From Phocoenobacter uteri (GTDB taxonomy: Bacteria; Pseudomonadota; Gammaproteobacteria; Enterobacterales; Pasteurellaceae), in the NCBI RefSeq assembly GCF_900454895.1, contig NZ_UGTA01000001.1, positions 1,488,001-1,552,000 on the forward strand: 64,000 nucleotides of DNA, given 5' to 3'. This document shows, piece by piece, positions 25,593-36,300 of this stretch. The position numbers and the translations under genes were made by a program. The first letter of the stretch is position 1. Each line of letters begins with the position of its first letter. The notes under the pieces are model-generated. The model made no database searches. It saw nothing but the letters and a program-made list of their open reading frames with translations, and was not told the origin of the DNA.

Positions 25593-27479
25593 ATGATTAC
25601 TCAACTGATTAACGAAAAGCTGATCTGTTTGGATCTCAAAGCAACCACAAAAGATGAAGTATTCCGTGAATTAACGGAAATACTTAATTCACAAGGAAAG
25701 CTAAAAGATCCTGAACAATTTTTAAAAGATGTTTATGCACGTGAACAAATCGGTAACACGGGATTTGAAAATGGTATTGCAATGCCACACGCAAAAAGCT
25801 CAGCAATCACTGAACCTGCAGTCGTAGTAGGGATTAGCCGTAGGGGTATTGATTATGATGCCGAAGATGGTGAATTATCTAAATTATTCTTTATGATTGC
25901 TTCACCTGATGATAGTTCAGATCACCATATTCAAGTATTAGCCGAGCTTTCTTCTAAATTGATTGAAGACGGTTTTATTGATGCACTTTTCAATGCAAAA
26001 ACCAACAGTGAAGCACTTACCTTATTACTTGCCGAGAAAAAATCAGTTACAACTACATCAGTAAATAAAGGCTTTCTGATTGGCGTAACCGGCTGCCCAA
26101 CAGGCATTGCACACACCTATCTTGCCGCAGAATCCCTTGAAAAAGCAGCCGCTGAAATGGGATATAGCATTAAAGTAGAAACCAATGGTTCCATTGGGGT
26201 ACGCAATGCACCAACAAAAGAAGAAATCGAACAGGCCACTGCTATTTTAGTATGCTGTGATAAACAGGTGGATATGGCTCGTTTTAATGGTAAAAAAGTC
26301 ATTCAAACTGGGGTAAAAGCACCAATAAACAATGCTAAACAAGTGATTGAACAAGGTTTACAAGCTCCTATTTTTACAGCGGACAGTAAAGAAACCCGCC
26401 AACAAGCCAACCAAAAATCTAACCGTTCAAATTTCTATCGCTACTTAATGAATGGGGTATCACATATGATTCCATTTGTGGTAACGGGTGGTTTGATGAT
26501 TGCTCTTTCCCTTGCTTTGGGAGGTGAACCAACACCACAAGGTATGCAAATTCCGGAGGGGAGTTTATGGAACCACGTTCTTAATGTTGGGGTGGTCGCC
26601 TTTACTTTAATGATCCCAATCCTTGCAGGTTATATCGCTTATGCGATCGGGGATCGTGCAGCCCTTGCTCCAGGTTTCATTGGTGGTTGGATTGCAAATA
26701 ATGGATCTTTCTACGGTGCGTCAGCGGGAACTGGGTTTATTGGTGCCATTATTGCCGGTTTACTGGTTGGTTACTTTGTGCGTTTTATCGTACAACAAAA
26801 CTACCATAAAATGGTTGCCCCACTCGTGCCTATTATGATTGCCCCAATCTTAGGAAGTGTCTTTATCGCAACCCTCTTTATCTTCGTTATCGGTGCACCA
26901 ATTGCGGATTTAATGCAATGGTTAAATGCGATGTTAACAGAAATGAGTACCGGCAACGTGATTTTACTGGGTATCGTACTTGGTGGAATGGCAGGCTTTG
27001 ATATGGGTGGACCAGTAAATAAAGTGGCATTCCTCTTCTCTGTGGGAATGATTGCAAATGGTCAAACACAATTTATGGGGGCAATGGCAGCCGCTATTCC
27101 TGTCGCACCACTTGGAATGTTCCTTGCAACCGTAATGGGACGTAAATTAAACCTCTTTGAAGAATCTGAAATTGAAGCCGGTAAAGCATCAGGTGCGATG
27201 GGCTTGGTGGGTATTTCTGAAGGGGCGATTCCATTTGCGGCACAAGATCCATTATCTGTTATCCCTGCAAACGTCATCGGCTCAATGGTTGCAGCGGTAT
27301 TAGCCTTCTCATTCGGCATCACAAATAGCGTTGCACACGGCGGACCAATCGTTGCCCTACTTGGTGCAATGAATAAACCGGTATTAGCACTACTTTGTAT
27401 GATTGCCGGTGCAGTGGTAACCGCGATTGTTTGTATCGCACTGAAAAAAGTGCGTCAGGCTAAAATGGTAACAGCATAA
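25593..27479 (+). CDS. PTS fructose-family permease IIABC
   Basis: A 628-residue fused phosphotransferase permease. The IIA domain (about 1-145) carries its phosphorylatable histidine H66 in GIAMPHAKSS. The IIB domain (about 160-260) carries C168 in GVTGCPTGIAHTYLAAE. The IIC domain (about 280-620) has the membrane segments, with SHMIPFVVTGGLMIALSLA and GMAGFDMGGPVNK. The fused A-B-C order is that of fructose-family permeases including MngA, the 2-O-alpha-mannosylglycerate permease; E. coli FruA itself lacks IIA. No 1-phosphofructokinase or mannosidase gene is adjacent. A glycerate kinase lies next door in convergent orientation. Substrate: fructose or a glycerate-linked sugar, undecided. Confidence 0.9.
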   Translation: MITQLINEKLICLDLKATTKDEVFRELTEILNSQGKLKDPEQFLKDVYAREQIGNTGFENGIAMPHAKSSAITEPAVVVGISRRGIDYDAEDGELSKLFFMIASPDDSSDHHIQVLAELSSKLIEDGFIDALFNAKTNSEALTLLLAEKKSVTTTSVNKGFLIGVTGCPTGIAHTYLAAESLEKAAAEMGYSIKVETNGSIGVRNAPTKEEIEQATAILVCCDKQVDMARFNGKKVIQTGVKAPINNAKQVIEQGLQAPIFTADSKETRQQANQKSNRSNFYRYLMNGVSHMIPFVVTGGLMIALSLALGGEPTPQGMQIPEGSLWNHVLNVGVVAFTLMIPILAGYIAYAIGDRAALAPGFIGGWIANNGSFYGASAGTGFIGAIIAGLLVGYFVRFIVQQNYHKMVAPLVPIMIAPILGSVFIATLFIFVIGAPIADLMQWLNAMLTEMSTGNVILLGIVLGGMAGFDMGGPVNKVAFLFSVGMIANGQTQFMGAMAAAIPVAPLGMFLATVMGRKLNLFEESEIEAGKASGAMGLVGISEGAIPFAAQDPLSVIPANVIGSMVAAVLAFSFGITNSVAHGGPIVALLGAMNKPVLALLCMIAGAVVTAIVCIALKKVRQAKMVTA

Positions 27480-27500
27480 AATATGCGTTATAACTAAAAC

Positions 27501-27530
27501 AAAAAGCAGACTTTTAAAGTCTGCTTTTTT
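27501..27530. terminator. Bidirectional terminator
   Basis: AAAAAGCAGACTTT and AAAGTCTGCTTTTTT form a near-perfect palindrome with A and T runs on both sides. It lies between the convergent PTS and glycerate kinase genes and can end both messages. Confidence 0.92.
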
Positions 27531-27546
27531 ATAGGATTGCTTTTAT

Positions 27547-28677
27547 TTACACAACCCGACACAACCTTGCAATATTCTGTGCCGTTGAAATCAAATTTGC
27601 TTTACCTTGTTGCAAGGTTTCTTCAAGCGAGCCTAGATTACGAATAATCGGAAAAACGCAATCAATGCCATATTGATACACCACTTCATAATCTTCTCGT
27701 AAACAGCCCACAATCGCAATCACTGGCTTGTTAAACTGTTTTGCAACCTTCGCAACACCAATCGGCGTTTTACCTGCAATGCTTTGAGCGTCCATTCTGC
27801 CTTCGCCGGTAATCACTAAATCAGCTTGCTCTACAAATTGAGCCAGTGACGTGGCTTCAATCACAATATCTACGCCTGATTTTAGGGTGACGTTAGGCAA
27901 TAATAATAAACCGCCACCCATTCCACCTGCCGCACCACAACCTGCTTTTTCTTTAATTTCAAGTTGAAGCTGTTGCTGAACAATATTCGCAAAATGTGCC
28001 AATGATTCATCTAATTGCCCAACCATTTCAGGGGTTGCCCCTTTTTGAGGACCAAAAATAGCACTCGCTCCATTCTCGCCACATAAAGGGTTATTCACAT
28101 CACAAGCCACTTCAAATTGAACCTTGCTTAAACGTGGATTTAACGCCGATAAATCAATTTGAGCAATCTCTTGTAACGCTTCGCCCCCAAAACCAATCGG
28201 CTGATTTGAACCATCTAAAAATTTTCCACCTAAGGCTTGCAACACTCCAACACCGCCATCGTTGGTCGCACTTCCGCCAATCCCAAGAATGATTTTTTCT
28301 ACGCCATACTCTAACGCTGAACCAATCAATTCCCCTGTGCCAAAAGAAGTGGTTTTCAGGGGATTACGTTTTTCAGGCGGAACAAGGTGTAAACCAGAGG
28401 CGGCGGACATCTCAATAAATGCCGTTTTACGATCCCCTGATAGCCCAAAGAAAGCGGTTATTTTATTCCCTAATGGAGCGGTGACTTCGGTTTCTATAAT
28501 TGAGCCATTTGTTGCATCAACTAAGGATTGCACCGTACCTTCGCCACCGTCTGCCATCGGAATTTTTACAAATTCTGCATTTGGATAAACTGCTGAAAAC
28601 CCTTCTTCAATCGCATTCGCCGCTTCTAAGGCGGTTAAACTTTCTTTAAATGAATCAGGGGCAATGATAATTTTCAT
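27547..28677 (-). CDS. glxK: Glycerate 2-kinase (GarK/GlxK type I)
   Basis: Phosphorylates D-glycerate with ATP, feeding glycolysis at 2-phosphoglycerate. The 376-residue protein shows family motifs MKIIIAPDSFKESLTALEAA at the start, PMADGGEGTVQSLVDAT, IILGIGGSATNDGGVGVLQALG and VITGEGRMDAQSIAGKTPIGVA. Length matches GarK and GlxK of E. coli (about 380). It is the last gene of a three-part cluster (regulator, transporter, kinase) on the minus strand, the same order as HI0093-HI0092-HI0091 in H. influenzae. The start at 28677 lies nine bases after the transporter stop. Confidence 0.95.
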   Translation of the reverse strand: MKIIIAPDSFKESLTALEAANAIEEGFSAVYPNAEFVKIPMADGGEGTVQSLVDATNGSIIETEVTAPLGNKITAFFGLSGDRKTAFIEMSAASGLHLVPPEKRNPLKTTSFGTGELIGSALEYGVEKIILGIGGSATNDGGVGVLQALGGKFLDGSNQPIGFGGEALQEIAQIDLSALNPRLSKVQFEVACDVNNPLCGENGASAIFGPQKGATPEMVGQLDESLAHFANIVQQQLQLEIKEKAGCGAAGGMGGGLLLLPNVTLKSGVDIVIEATSLAQFVEQADLVITGEGRMDAQSIAGKTPIGVAKVAKQFNKPVIAIVGCLREDYEVVYQYGIDCVFPIIRNLGSLEETLQQGKANLISTAQNIARLCRVV

Positions 28678-28685
28678 ACGCTGTC

Positions 28686-29945
28686 CTAAAATTTGAATAC
28701 ACCAAAAATCAAGGTTGAAACAACCGCCATTATTAAACCCACTGCACTTTCATAAGGAATGAGTTTTAAACGTTCTTTAATATCCATATTCACACAGCCA
28801 CCTGTTGCGTGGAAGAAAGAGCCGTGTGGCATATGATCAAAGACGGTAGCACCTGCGTGGATCATCGCAGCCCCCGCTAAGCTACTCACACCAAGTTCAA
28901 GCAATGTACTACTAAATACATTAGAGGCAACCACCGTGCCTGCGGTTGTTGAAGCTGTTGCTAAGGACATCAATGCCCCTGATACGGGTGCAAGCACATA
29001 AGATGGTAAACCTGAGGCTTCTAATCCGTTAATTAACACATCTTTTAGCCCTGAATGTGCGATTATTCCCGCCAACGCCCCTGTGCCTAATAACATTATT
29101 GCAACTGGTGCCATTTTTCCTAAACCTACAATCGCATATTGATTGACGTTTTTTAGTTTACCCATACAGATAGCCCCAATCAAGCCACCGAGCGGTAAGG
29201 CGATAAGCGGATCGACACTGATATTAAATAATGGACGTAATGCTAATAGAATAATCGCAACCAGCGGGGCAACCATTGCTGGTAAGAATTGTGGTAAATG
29301 ATGATTATCAATTACAATCACTTCTTCAGCATTCACTTTTGAGCCTTTTGACATAAGGTGTTTAGCTAAAAAATACGTTAAGATAACCCCAAAAATAGCA
29401 GGAATAATCCCTGCTACCATTACCGATGTGAGCGGTAAATCAAATGCGTCCGCAGCCGCAATCCCATTCGGATTTGGCGACATAATATTACCCGCTTTAC
29501 CGCCACCAATCATCGCAAGTAAAATCGCTGGGCGAGATAAATCCACTCGTCTCGCTAAGGCAAGAGCGATAGGCGAAACCGTAATCACAGACACATCAAC
29601 AAACACGCCAACAGCTGTTAAAATCATTGTTGCTAAGGTTAAGGCAAGCAAGGCTCTCGCTTCCCCTAATTTTTTGACGATAGTTTCCGCAATCGCATTT
29701 GCAGCCCCTGATTCAATCAGTACACCAGCTAATACCCCAGCGGCTAAAATTCGCATTACCGCAGTGGTAATGCCCTGTGCACCGCCGATCATCAGTGAAA
29801 CCGTTTCGGTTAAATTCGCACCGCCAATCAAGCCCCCAACTAATGCCCCCACGAGCATACCGTAAGCGGGAGATACTTTGCGTAAAATTAAAAAGATTGC
29901 CACCGTTAATGCAACGATTGCACCTAAGGCTGATACAGTTATCAT
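28686..29945 (-). CDS. GntP-family transporter, probable glycerate importer
   Basis: A 419-residue inner-membrane protein of the gluconate:proton symporter (GntP) family, with about twelve helices. Signature pieces are MLVGALVGGLIGGANLTETV, MIGGGKAGNIMSPNPNGIAAA and GATVFDHMPHGSFFHATGG. Its position directly before glycerate kinase and behind a CdaR-type activator suggests D-glycerate or a related sugar acid as substrate; gluconate itself is unlikely because no gluconate kinase is near. The start at 29945 has AAAGGAG before it. It is co-transcribed with the kinase. Confidence 0.9.
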   Translation of the reverse strand: MITVSALGAIVALTVAIFLILRKVSPAYGMLVGALVGGLIGGANLTETVSLMIGGAQGITTAVMRILAAGVLAGVLIESGAANAIAETIVKKLGEARALLALTLATMILTAVGVFVDVSVITVSPIALALARRVDLSRPAILLAMIGGGKAGNIMSPNPNGIAAADAFDLPLTSVMVAGIIPAIFGVILTYFLAKHLMSKGSKVNAEEVIVIDNHHLPQFLPAMVAPLVAIILLALRPLFNISVDPLIALPLGGLIGAICMGKLKNVNQYAIVGLGKMAPVAIMLLGTGALAGIIAHSGLKDVLINGLEASGLPSYVLAPVSGALMSLATASTTAGTVVASNVFSSTLLELGVSSLAGAAMIHAGATVFDHMPHGSFFHATGGCVNMDIKERLKLIPYESAVGLIMAVVSTLIFGVFKF

Positions 29946-30066
29946 TGTTACTCCTTTTGAATGTAAAATAGATACTATTATTATTTCTATTCTTCAAAAG
30001 AAAATCTTTGGATAAAAATATAAAAAGGTGTGGCAGATTTAACAAATTTTTGTATTTTTCTACAAA

Positions 30067-31170
30067 TTATCTTTTTAAAATCGTACTTAAATATAAAATA
30101 AATTTTTCATCTATCTTATTGAATGATAAAGAAGTTATCTGCTCAATTTTATTTAAACGATAACGTAATGTATTGATGTGAATAAATAAATTCTGAGCGG
30201 TGCGATCTAGATCACAATTTGCTAAAAAATATTGTTGTAGCGTTTTAAATAATACTTTTTTGGTGTCATTTTCTATCAATTTTTCAACAGGAAGAAGCAA
30301 CTCATCAACATACCAAGAATGGCTCATATTATTGAGCAAAGCAGGTAATTTATATTCTTCAAAAAAGTAACAAGTCTTTCTCGGAAAGGCTTTTTGTCCA
30401 TAACGCAAAGAGCTTAACGCCGTTTGATAAGATAAATGCAATGCTTTTGCAAAACAGTTCTTTAAACCGACCGCTATCCGATATTCATTCTTCTTAAAAA
30501 GAGGAGACATTATGTGATGAATAGGCGTTGGGATTTCATTCTCCCACAATAAAATAATCTGTTTCTCTGCATTGATAGCAATCTCTACGTTAACAAGATT
30601 TGACTCAAAATAGCCCACTAATTGCTGTACATTTTCAACGGAAGGTTGCGTTAGTTGAATAATAATCACGGTTCTTGTGACGTTTAAGGGAAAAGCAAAA
30701 AACTGTGCTTGTTCAACAAGTTCGCTTTCAGAAAGATTATTTTTAAGCAACTGTAAAATAAAATCTTCTCGATAGCGTCTGTTCCATTGCTCTCGCTCTA
30801 AAAGATAGGCTTGCTCTACAATCAACTCTGCGGTCATTTTGACGAGCTGTGCATAATAACGTACTTCTTCCAGTTCCCCTGAAATACCGATAACCCCAAT
30901 ATTTTGAGATTGATAAGTAATAGGTAAATTGATCCCTGAACGCACTTCATTATGCCACTTTTGAGCAAGCTCACGATCAATCTCAATCACACTCGAATTA
31001 CGCAACGCCAACACTGCACCAATATGATGTTCGCCAATACGAGAGGGATTACCAGAAGCAATAATTATTCCATTTTCATTCATCACATTCACAGAATAAT
31101 TGATGATTTTCATCGTACGTTTGACAATATCTTGTGCGAGGCGTTGATCAATTTTCATTTGAGATCTCAC
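30067..31170 (-). CDS. cdaR: CdaR/SdaR-type sugar diacid regulator
   Basis: Transcription activator of the CdaR (sugar diacid recognition) family, 367 residues. The N-terminal Diacid_rec domain (about 1-135) includes MKIDQRLAQDIVKRTMKIIN and NGIIIASGNPSRIGEHHIGA. A middle GGDEF-like segment follows. The C-terminal PucR-type helix-turn-helix is seen in CDLDRTAQNLFIHINTLRYR. E. coli CdaR responds to glycerate, galactarate and glucarate and activates gar, gud and glxK-like genes. Here it precedes the transporter and kinase on the same strand by 121 bases, so it should control them in response to glycerate. Confidence 0.93.
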   Translation of the reverse strand: MRSQMKIDQRLAQDIVKRTMKIINYSVNVMNENGIIIASGNPSRIGEHHIGAVLALRNSSVIEIDRELAQKWHNEVRSGINLPITYQSQNIGVIGISGELEEVRYYAQLVKMTAELIVEQAYLLEREQWNRRYREDFILQLLKNNLSESELVEQAQFFAFPLNVTRTVIIIQLTQPSVENVQQLVGYFESNLVNVEIAINAEKQIILLWENEIPTPIHHIMSPLFKKNEYRIAVGLKNCFAKALHLSYQTALSSLRYGQKAFPRKTCYFFEEYKLPALLNNMSHSWYVDELLLPVEKLIENDTKKVLFKTLQQYFLANCDLDRTAQNLFIHINTLRYRLNKIEQITSLSFNKIDEKFILYLSTILKR

Positions 31171-31182
31171 AAGTAAAAAGGG

Positions 31183-33099
31183 TTATTCTTCCAAAAACTG
31201 CCCAAAATCCACTTCAATATAACTTTGTTCTAGTTGTTGTTTAGTCATTAAATTTTGCTCAATTTCTGCGAGTTGGGTAATGCAATCGCTTAAATTACAA
31301 GCGGTGTGATTTACACAATTTTTTGCAAAAAATTCGCTTAAACTGACCGCTTGTTGGTTGAATAAATCGAGTAATAATTGTTGTAAATTTTGTTCTCGTA
31401 AACATTGTGGTACTTTGTTGATGGTTAAGCGAGTTTGTCCTTGCCAGTGTTTTTCAATAATTTCAAAACCAATCATAGTAAGTTGTTGCTCACATTGTTG
31501 CCACGCGATGGTTTGGGCTTCATCAAGGGTTAAACTTAATGGAATCAGTAATACTTTGGTTTCAGTTTTTTTCAGTTCGGCTTGTAGTTTTAATTCCGCT
31601 AATTTTTTTAATGGAATTAAGTAAAAAGATTCTTGTTTCTTCAACAACAGAGCTTTGTTTTTCACAATCGTAAGGGCTTGGATATAGTCCGAACTTGGCT
31701 GTGTAAGCGGTGTAATTTCTGCGGTTTTTTGCAAATTATCCATTTTTGGTAAATTTTCACTAAAATCTGACCGCTTCATTTCTGAAGGTCGAGAGGTTTC
31801 CGTACCTCTTTGTAATAATTCGCCATAAAGACGTTGTGAGGATTTACTTACACTTGGTGAACCATAAGAAGACGAGCCATAAGAGGGCGTATAACTCGTG
31901 GAACGAGAAGGCGTTGATGGTCGTTGAAAACTAAGTCCCTGTGAATAATTTTCTTGGCGTTGTGCTTGATATTGTTCTTGAAATCGCTCCGCAAAAATAT
32001 TCTTGCCCGCTGCGGCTCGGTTTGTATCTTTCGCATAACTTGGAATCGGTTCATTAACCTGATTGCCAGTTAAAGGTAAATTCGCCTGCTCTTGCAACGC
32101 ATTCGCAATACCCTGATAAATAAAATCGTGTACCAATCGTCCTTGATGAAAACGTACTTCGTGTTTTGCTGGGTGAACATTCACGTCCACTTGGCTCGCA
32201 TCTAAATCCAAAAACAGCACAAAACTTGGGTAACAATCTTTGGCGAGTAAATCGCCATAGGCTTGGCGGATAGCGTGGTTGATGGTTTTATCACGCATCA
32301 TTCTGCCGTTTACATAGCTATAATTGAGATCATTTTGCGTACGAGCAATGGTGGGCGATCCGATCCAACCTTGCAAATGAAGATCGCCGTGTTGCCAATC
32401 TAAATGCACGCTATTTTGAATAAAATGATCGCCACAAATTGCCGCCACACGTTTTTGCTGTTGCGCTAAATTATGCTGAGCAATGCCACGATAATGGCGG
32501 ATTTTTTTATCGTTGTGGGTTAAAGTAAAGGTAATGCTTGGTTTTGCCAATGCAATGCGTCGCACCACTTCATCAATATGGCTAAATTCCGTTTTATCGG
32601 TACGCAAAAATTTACGTCTCGCAGGGGTATTAAAAAACAAATTTGCCACTTCAATGGTTGTGCCAACAGGGTGTGAGGCGGGCTGAATTTCCACCGCCAT
32701 ATCTCGCCCTTGTGCGTAGGCTTGCCACGCTTCCGTTTGATTTTCAGGGCGAGAAGTGAGAGTTAAACGAGATACCGAACTGATACTTGCCAACGCCTCG
32801 CCACGAAAACCTAAACTTAAAATCGCCTCTAAATCTTCAAGGCTCGCAATTTTACTGGTGGCGTGACGAGCGAGGGCTAATTCCAGATCTACTTTTGCAA
32901 TACCACAGCCATTATCACGAATACGGATCAACTGCGATCCGCCCTTTTCAATATCAATTTGAATATTGGTCGCCCCTGCATCAAGGCTATTTTCCACTAA
33001 TTCTTTAACCACAGAAGCTGGTCGCTCTACCACTTCCCCAGCCGCAATTTGGTTGGCAAGTTGTGGGGGTAAAATATTGATAAGGTGTGTTTGTGTCAT
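31183..33099 (-). CDS. mutL: DNA mismatch repair protein MutL
   Basis: MutL couples mismatch recognition by MutS to MutH and UvrD. The start is set at 33099 (MTQTHLINILPPQLANQIAA), the conserved N terminus; the longer reading from 33189 adds 30 unlike residues. The GHKL ATPase motifs are ENSLDAGATN, IRDNGCGI and LGFRGEALASISSV. The N-terminal half ends near residue 335, followed by a serine/proline-rich linker and a C-terminal dimerisation domain. The 638-residue length is normal for Pasteurellaceae. The linker and C-terminal coding sequence contain two inverted uptake-signal pairs (31297-31354 and 31705-31776). Confidence 0.96.
   Translation of the reverse strand: MTQTHLINILPPQLANQIAAGEVVERPASVVKELVENSLDAGATNIQIDIEKGGSQLIRIRDNGCGIAKVDLELALARHATSKIASLEDLEAILSLGFRGEALASISSVSRLTLTSRPENQTEAWQAYAQGRDMAVEIQPASHPVGTTIEVANLFFNTPARRKFLRTDKTEFSHIDEVVRRIALAKPSITFTLTHNDKKIRHYRGIAQHNLAQQQKRVAAICGDHFIQNSVHLDWQHGDLHLQGWIGSPTIARTQNDLNYSYVNGRMMRDKTINHAIRQAYGDLLAKDCYPSFVLFLDLDASQVDVNVHPAKHEVRFHQGRLVHDFIYQGIANALQEQANLPLTGNQVNEPIPSYAKDTNRAAAGKNIFAERFQEQYQAQRQENYSQGLSFQRPSTPSRSTSYTPSYGSSSYGSPSVSKSSQRLYGELLQRGTETSRPSEMKRSDFSENLPKMDNLQKTAEITPLTQPSSDYIQALTIVKNKALLLKKQESFYLIPLKKLAELKLQAELKKTETKVLLIPLSLTLDEAQTIAWQQCEQQLTMIGFEIIEKHWQGQTRLTINKVPQCLREQNLQQLLLDLFNQQAVSLSEFFAKNCVNHTACNLSDCITQLAEIEQNLMTKQQLEQSYIEVDFGQFLEE
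31297..31354. repeat. Inverted uptake-signal pair inside mutL (first)
   Basis: ACAAGCGGT (31297-31305) and ACCGCTTGT (31346-31354) are perfect reverse complements, with TTTTTTGCAAAAAA between them. They lie within the coding sequence of the MutL C-terminal domain. Confidence 0.75.
31705..31776. repeat. Inverted uptake-signal pair inside mutL (second)
   Basis: AAGCGGT (31705-31711) faces ACCGCTT (31770-31776), with TTTGCAAA-type sequence between. It lies in the region encoding the variable linker of MutL. Confidence 0.7.
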
Positions 33100-33219
33100 T
33101 TTATTTTTAGATTTTAAGAAGATAATTGAGGGAATTTTAGCATAAATTATAAGGGTGACCAAAACATCAAAAGTTCTCATTACTCTCAAACCAAATGATA
33201 ATAAAAATGGTTAATATTA

Positions 33220-33283
33220 TTGTTTTTATTTGAAATTTTATTATAATCACGCACTCATATCTAATTGATATTCATTCTTATTT
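33220..33283 (+). promoter_or_regulatory. Promoter with Fur-box-like site before the haem receptor
   Basis: A -35 TTGTTT (33220-33225) and -10 TATAAT (33242-33247) are spaced by 16 bases. Just downstream, AATTGATATTCATTCTTATTT (33263-33283) matches the common Fur-box form GATAATCATTCTCATT at all but two positions, covering the likely start of transcription. Iron repression of the receptor-hemophore-slam operon is therefore predicted. The core GATATTCATTCTTATT lies at 33267-33282. Confidence 0.6.
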
Positions 33284-33309
33284 AATTCTTGATATAAGGG
33301 AAAAATCTA

Positions 33310-36300
33310 ATGAAAAACTATCGTTTAAAAACGCATTTATCTGCAATTACACTCGCTATTCTTGGCGGTTATACCTCTTCTGTATATAGCGAAACTCTTA
33401 CTCCTGTAACGGTTTATGGTGAAACAGCCACCTTAGACGGTTATAAAACTGATGAACAAAATTACGACGCTGTTTACGATAATAATTACAGCACGGATTT
33501 TGTGGGCAAAAAGCGTATCGATTCTTATCGTGGTACAACACCATCAGATTTGCTATCAAGCTTTGCTGGGGTTTACAGTGGTGATGCGAGAAATAGTGGG
33601 GCGATAGATCCGAATATTCGTGGTTTACAAGGAGAGCAACGAATCAAAACCCGAATTGATGGCACAGAGCAAGCAATTACCGCTTATCGTGGTTATAACG
33701 GTGCTTCAAATCGTAATTATATTGACCCGATGCTAACCAGCAGTATTCGAGTGGTTAAAGATTCAGGATTAGATACAGGTGTGCAAACTGGTATTGGCGG
33801 AGCTGTTGAAATTAAGACCTTAGATGTAAATGATTTTATTGGAGAAGAAGGTGGATTAGGAGGAGAAATTCGTGTTGAGGGAAGTTCAAACTCAGTTAAA
33901 CAAAGAGCCCCTAAAAATTATGCTGGCGAGAAAATGGTAAATATTCCTGAATATAAAATTGATGGGACAGAGACTAACAATTATTTCACTATTCCCCGTT
34001 GGGATTTAAAATCAGGCACCACTATTTTATATTCTCAATCACGTAACCAAAAAAGTAAAAGTGATCAATTTAATCCTTTAAAAGGCAATGATTATGCAAT
34101 ACGAGTCGCATTAGGTTATAAAGCGGATAATTGGGATATTATGGGAGCAATAGCAGAGCGTAATCGTGGTAACTATTTTGCAGGAGCAAAAAACTATAAT
34201 TATTACAATACCCCAATAGATAGTACACATAACCAAACCGTGAGAGAAATGGCACACTTTTTTAAACCGGGTGAAGAAGTGTTTAACTCATCTAATAAAA
34301 TGACTTCTTATCTGTTCAAAACAAGCTATCAGCCAACAGATTCACAAAAAATTAAATTTAATTTCCGTCGCAGTAAAAGTATTTATGGCGAAATTATGCC
34401 AAGTCGTATTGAGGCAGCAAGAAATTCACATATAGGGATACAATGGCCACTTTCCGAAGTTACTGCTGATGCTTACAGCTTACAGTATTATCTAAATCCA
34501 CAAGATAATCCTTATCTCAATTTAAAAACCAATGTATGGCTCACTCGCACCGATATGAAAACCTACAATTCAGGGGGAAAAATTCTTGTTGTGAATGATA
34601 ACGGAACGAAAATGACTTTCGATGATTACGATCGCAACAAAAATAAATGGGATTTAAGCAAACTACAAGATGACTTTGCAGAGGATATGGCGTTTGTAAA
34701 TACTTTACATACACGCAAAGGCGTAGATATTTCTAACCGCTTTAAACTCTCTGATAATGTAAATATTACTGCTTTTGCTAGCTTACAAAAAGAAAAAATA
34801 GGAGCTGCAACACCAACCAAAGGAGCTGTGCAACACTGGGTTCAAACACCACGAAAAGGTCGTCGCCAAGAATATGGCACAGGGTTTAATGTTAATTGGA
34901 AAGCAACGGATAAATTAACCTTAGATCTTGGAGCTCAATATAATTCTTATTGGATGTTTGATGATTTCTTAGCTGAGCAACTTCAATATCCAGATTCTGT
35001 TGTAAATAACTCGCAATTTACCACAAAAGATGATCATTATAAATATACCTATTGGACAAAAACAGATGCAGGGCGATTAAAAGCATTAAAAGATATTTTT
35101 GGGGTTGATAATGAAAAAGACTTTGTTAAGAAAAAACTTAACAATGAAATAGCAGCCTATGAATATGATCCTGAGTATTCTGGTTGGGGGTTAATATATA
35201 AAGCTCAATTTGAAGAAGATGTTGCAAGTGGCAAAGTACCTAATGGAGATCAAGCTAATGTAAATAATCTTAGAGATCCTATTATCCAAAAATGGTTAGA
35301 AGAAATATTTAAAGAAGATTTTAAAAATTTTGATGATAAATATTATAGCGAAGGTGATGAACATACTATCGAATGGCAAAAAGATAGCGATGGAAGATTT
35401 AGCATAAAAAACAATCCGTGTTTAAATGGCACAATTAGTAAAGTGGAAGGTCTAGTTAAACCTAAAAATATGCTAGGTATTGATACTCGTTGTAATGCTG
35501 ACTTAACCTCTGTATCTAAAGAGGTAAAAATAACCTCTGTTGATAAAACTAAGGGGCATAAATGGACACCCGCTTTGGCTTTAAATTACCAAATCACAGA
35601 TACCTCACGCATTTATACTCGCTATAATGAGTCAATACGTTTTCCAAGCACTCGTGAAGGCTTACTCTCTTTCTCCTCCATATATGTTGGAGAAGGGTTA
35701 GCATTACGCCCAGAACATAGTAAAAAATTAGAAGTGGGCTATGTGCATAATCTTACTCGCTATTTCCCAACCGCAGAAAAAGTGGATCTAAAAATGGCTT
35801 ATTATCAAAATAATATTAAAAATGTAATCGATCGCGATCCTAATTTCCACGTATTTAACCTTGATAAACAAAGTATTAAAGGATTAGAGCTACAAGCTCG
35901 TTATGATAACGGCACTTTTTTCAGTGATTTAGGAGTGCATTATCTACTTAAAAATAAAGTATGTGATAGAAATACTGCGGCTCTTACAGATGCTAAGCGT
36001 AATGGATATCGTGCTGATCAGCCTGTACCAACCTGTGTCAATGATGGCTTCTGGGGTACATTCTCTGTAACACACGCTGTGCCTAAATTATCCGCTAAAT
36101 TACATTTAGGTGGACGCTTCCTCGATCGTAAGTTAGAGCTAGGCTCTCGCATTACTTACTACAACAGAATAAACACAACAGATTACGATAACTATATTGA
36201 AATTGCAGATAAAAAAGCCACTTGGCCATTCAACCCAGTTTATGGTTGGGATAACACTTTCTTAGTGGATGCTTATGCTCGCTATAAATTAAATAAAAAT

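Noticed and set aside
29428..29865. A 145-residue plus-strand frame opposite the GntP-type transporter
   Set aside because: Low-complexity antisense translation, no ribosome site, overlaps a complete known gene.
33178..33219. A second Fur box at AATGATAATAAAAATGG
   Set aside because: Only the left half matches the consensus, in AT-rich DNA; too weak to list as a site.
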